This document shows, in pieces, positions 61,911-64,000 of a stretch of 64,000 nucleotides of DNA. The notes beneath the pieces are model-generated. The model saw nothing but the letters and a program-made list of their open reading frames with translations. It was not told where the DNA came from and did not search any database. Location of the stretch: contig NC_060906.1 of NCBI RefSeq assembly GCF_014805685.1, positions 4,561,424 to 4,625,423 of the forward strand. The letters run 5' to 3'. Source of the stretch: Silurus meridionalis (lineage: Eukaryota; Chordata; Actinopteri; Siluriformes; Siluridae). The translations under genes were made by a program, and so were the position numbers. Positions within the stretch are counted from its first letter, which is position 1, and each line of letters starts with the position of its first letter.

Positions 61911-62055
61911 ACTGAGATATTTGAGCTTGACTCTGCCCCCAACTATCACCCCACATTTGAGGTGATACTTCCTGATGAAGCTGAAGAACTCACACTGGGA
62001 CTTTTGGATGAACATGACGAGGAGGTGTGGGCGTCTCGCCAGGTCTTTCTTACAG
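61911..62055 (+). CDS. nlrp1-like: FIIND (UPA) exon 3
   Basis: A 145-nt exon after TTCCTTAG with donor ACAG|GTATCC. It encodes TEIFELDSAPNYHPTFEVIL and ELTLGLLDEHDEEVWASRQV. The FELD..PNYHPTFEV segment is a strong FIIND signature near the end of the UPA subdomain. It leaves in phase 1. Confidence 0.88.
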
Positions 62056-62267
62056 GTATCCAAAAGTTAATTTCAGTACATTAATCCAGTATAACACACC
62101 AGAAGTCCACTTCCTTCTGGCAGGGAGAAATGTACCTTCAGCTGTTTAAGTAAACGATGCCCTCAGGGATGCTGTATACTCCAAAATATTCTTAAGGCTT
62201 AATGTTGTCTTTTCCTCATTGCTGTGTATTTATATTGAAGTGTACACTTTCTATCTCATCACTTCAG

Positions 62268-62312
62268 GTTACAAGAGAGAAGAAGCCAATTCACCCCAAA
62301 TGGTAAAAACAG
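62268..62312 (+). CDS. nlrp1-like: Short linker exon before CARD
   Basis: A 45-nt exon after CACTTCAG with donor ACAG|GTAAAA. It reads GYKREEANSPQMVKT and leaves one base for the next exon. The earlier GTAAAA at 62303 would put the CARD out of frame, so the later donor is chosen. Confidence 0.7.
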
Positions 62313-62407
62313 GTAAAATATCCTAAAACTTTAGCACTTTCAGCTGTTCTTCCCAAATCCATATACATATTTATACCAAAACATCAAAATGTTCATCTAT
62401 CTTTCAG

Positions 62408-62676
62408 CTGCTGACTTTGTGGATAAACACAGAGACATTCTGATACAGAAAGTTTCTTCAGTAATGGAGATTGCAGATGGTCTCCTATCCAAGGAAATGA
62501 TTAATGATGAACTGTACAGTATAATCAGTGCAGCAGCTACATCACAGGAGAAAATGAGAATCTTGTACACCAACTGCCTCACCTTCAGAGCTGTGAAAGA
62601 AGAATTTTATACAATTCTAAAGAAGAAAAATCCTCACTTAGTAGATGAGCTGGAGAATGGGTCAAGCAATGCTTAG
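62408..62676 (+). CDS. nlrp1-like: CARD exon and stop codon
   Basis: The final coding exon after CTTTCAG encodes an 89-residue CARD. It has ADFVDKHRDILIQKVSSVME, ADGLLSKEMINDELYSII, TSQEKMRILYTNCL and AVKEEFYTILKKKNPHLVDE, then stops with TAG at 62674. The spacing of hydrophobic residues fits a six-helix death-fold. In NLRP1 and CARD8 the C-terminal CARD nucleates filaments that recruit caspase-1, directly or through ASC. The fold looks intact, but it lies downstream of the frameshift at 61411. Confidence 0.92.
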
Positions 62677-64000
62677 AGGAACCTCAAAGAGAAAGTGGTA
62701 GCTCAGTTATTAAGGTTCTAGCTTACCCAGTATCACCAAGTTGCCACTTTTGGGGCATTAAACATCTGTGCTCCAGTGGTGCTGTCTCATCGCTTTTCAA
62801 CATCACTGGGATATGCGAAGAAAGAATTTACATGTGCTGTAATGTACAGGTGACTAATAAAAAATCTAAAGAAAAGATTTTAAACAAATGACCTCAGAAA
62901 TTCTCAGGTATATTGTTAATTCGTGGCTGTTTTTCAGTCTGACTCATACAAGACCTCGTATTTTTAAATTTAGCACACTGTGATCTCAGTGTTTTTTGTT
63001 TAAATGCACCACTCTGTGTATCTCTACAGTCTCCAGCAGGAGATCAGCAGTTTCTGAAAAACTCAAACCAACCCATCTGGCACTAAAGACAGAGATCAGA
63101 TGTTACAGAGATCAGACTTTTCTTCATTTTGATATTTAATGTAAAAATGATCTTAAAATCTGGACCAGAATCTGCAGGAGTTTATACACTGCAGTGCATA
63201 CATGTGTAGGTGTACAGGTGTCCCTAATAAAATGGCCAGTGTTTTTTATCAACTGATTTACACAAATAGAAATGGACAAATATTTTTATATTAAAATTAA
63301 GCATTCAAATATTTATAAAATATTGTCTTGTTCTTGTATTTTAGATGTTTTTGCTACTTTTTTATAATTTGTTGTCATTTTTGAAAGCATTGCTATGATA
63401 TAGAAAATATTGGTACTTCAATAAAATCAATTTTATCACAAATAAATACTTTAGTGACCTTCATCACTCCTCTGTCCTTTTCAGTAGATGCTAACACAGC
63501 TAGCTGCTACAAGCTAACTCCACCACATTTCTGACAGGATTTTTCAAACCCATACATTTTATTTACATAAAAATTTATGGCAGTTTATTTATATATCCTG
63601 ATTAAACTGAACTCCAGGAAATGTTCTGCTAATTTTCAGTTAGCCGCTAATGTTTAGCTACTTAGCTGAGGTATTTTACAAAAGGATTTTTAGTGAAATA
63701 AATTCAGCAGCTGAAACATATTTACAATTATTTTAACCATCTATGTATTAATTATAAGCGCTCTTTTTTTTTTTAAATTTCATACATAAATAAAAAGATA
63801 AATCTAATAAAGAGCAGCATTTTCACTCTCCCACATCTGAGGCAGTGGATGATTCCTGTTTTGATGTGTCATTCACAAGTGAGTCGGTTATTTGAACCGG
63901 ATCTCTGATCCAGCTCTTCATAGTAAATGAATTGAGCTGATTCAAACCTGAAGATCAACTCAAAAAGGTAAAAAAAATATATAAAAAAAACATTATTTAA
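62677..64000. other. 3' UTR and downstream flank
   Basis: The first clear polyadenylation signal is AATAAA at 62856-62861, about 180 bp after the stop. Further AATAAA motifs occur near 63224 and 63420. The rest is AT-rich with no gene. Confidence 0.55.
62856..62861 (+). promoter_or_regulatory. Candidate polyadenylation signal
   Basis: AATAAA in the sequence GACTAATAAAAAAT. It is the first canonical hexamer after the CARD stop codon. Confidence 0.5.

Noticed and set aside
62303..62308. GTAAAA as donor of the exon before CARD
   Set aside because: It would place the CARD out of frame; the donor at 62313 preserves it.

Overview
This window is vertebrate, and specifically teleost, genomic DNA. 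It has spliced exons with GT-AG borders and fish-type NLR exons. Almost every teleost repeat class is present: Tc1 elements, RTE, L2 and Tx1 LINEs, BEL/Pao and other LTR elements, hAT, long microsatellites. Several repeats are ones I associate with ostariophysan fishes, perhaps a catfish, but the species cannot be settled from the sequence. A run of 100 N at 41320-41419 is an assembly gap of unknown true size.

The one host gene I can follow is on the + strand: a fish NLRP1-like inflammasome sensor whose recognisable exons run from about 4901 to the stop codon at 62676. The order is two short N-terminal repeat exons (4901-5017, 7318-7434), a 54-nt exon (7816-7869), the large FISNA-NACHT exon (8097-9989), LRR exons (10381-10575, 11072-11245, a broken one at 13409-13578, 20210-20383, 25367-25540, 48974-49147), linker exons (53383-53411, 53578-53651), FIIND ZU5 exons (58637-58713, 58815-59032), FIIND UPA exons (61328-61582, 61704-61814, 61911-62055), a 45-nt exon (62268-62312) and the CARD exon (62408-62676). 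Intron phases agree across every junction I tested, so this is one readable transcript model. The first coding exon and the promoter were not identified. Three things threaten function: a one-base frameshift near 61411 in the UPA exon, glycine where the self-cleaving FIIND would have its nucleophilic serine, and the destroyed LRR exon at 13409.

The introns are filled with mobile DNA. 1-8 kb: RTE LINE fragments, a duplicated hAT element and a 35-bp minisatellite that multiplies a splice acceptor. 10-27 kb: tandem intron duplication, RTE and L2 pieces, a ~1.9-kb minisatellite grown from an LRR exon end, three Tx1-clade LINE copies that end in (TC)n, an 849-bp TTTC array, and two further minisatellites. 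27-41 kb: a long palindrome, an endogenous retrovirus pol remnant, four Tc1-like elements, a gag-only LTR retrotransposon with 5-bp target duplications, and a broken orphan gene. 41-48 kb: SGNH-hydrolase remnant, gap, BEL/Pao pol, and a Tx1 LINE carrying a solo LTR. 49-61 kb: RTE and L2 LINEs, and three Tc1 elements, one of which (59296-60909, - strand) keeps an apparently complete DD34E transposase inside the FIIND intron.

The LRR exons are all 174 nt (one is 195) with the same phase at both ends, so they can be added, lost or skipped without changing frame. Together with the TC-rich tracts in front of them, on which Tx1 LINEs seem to accumulate, this suggests how the locus grew.
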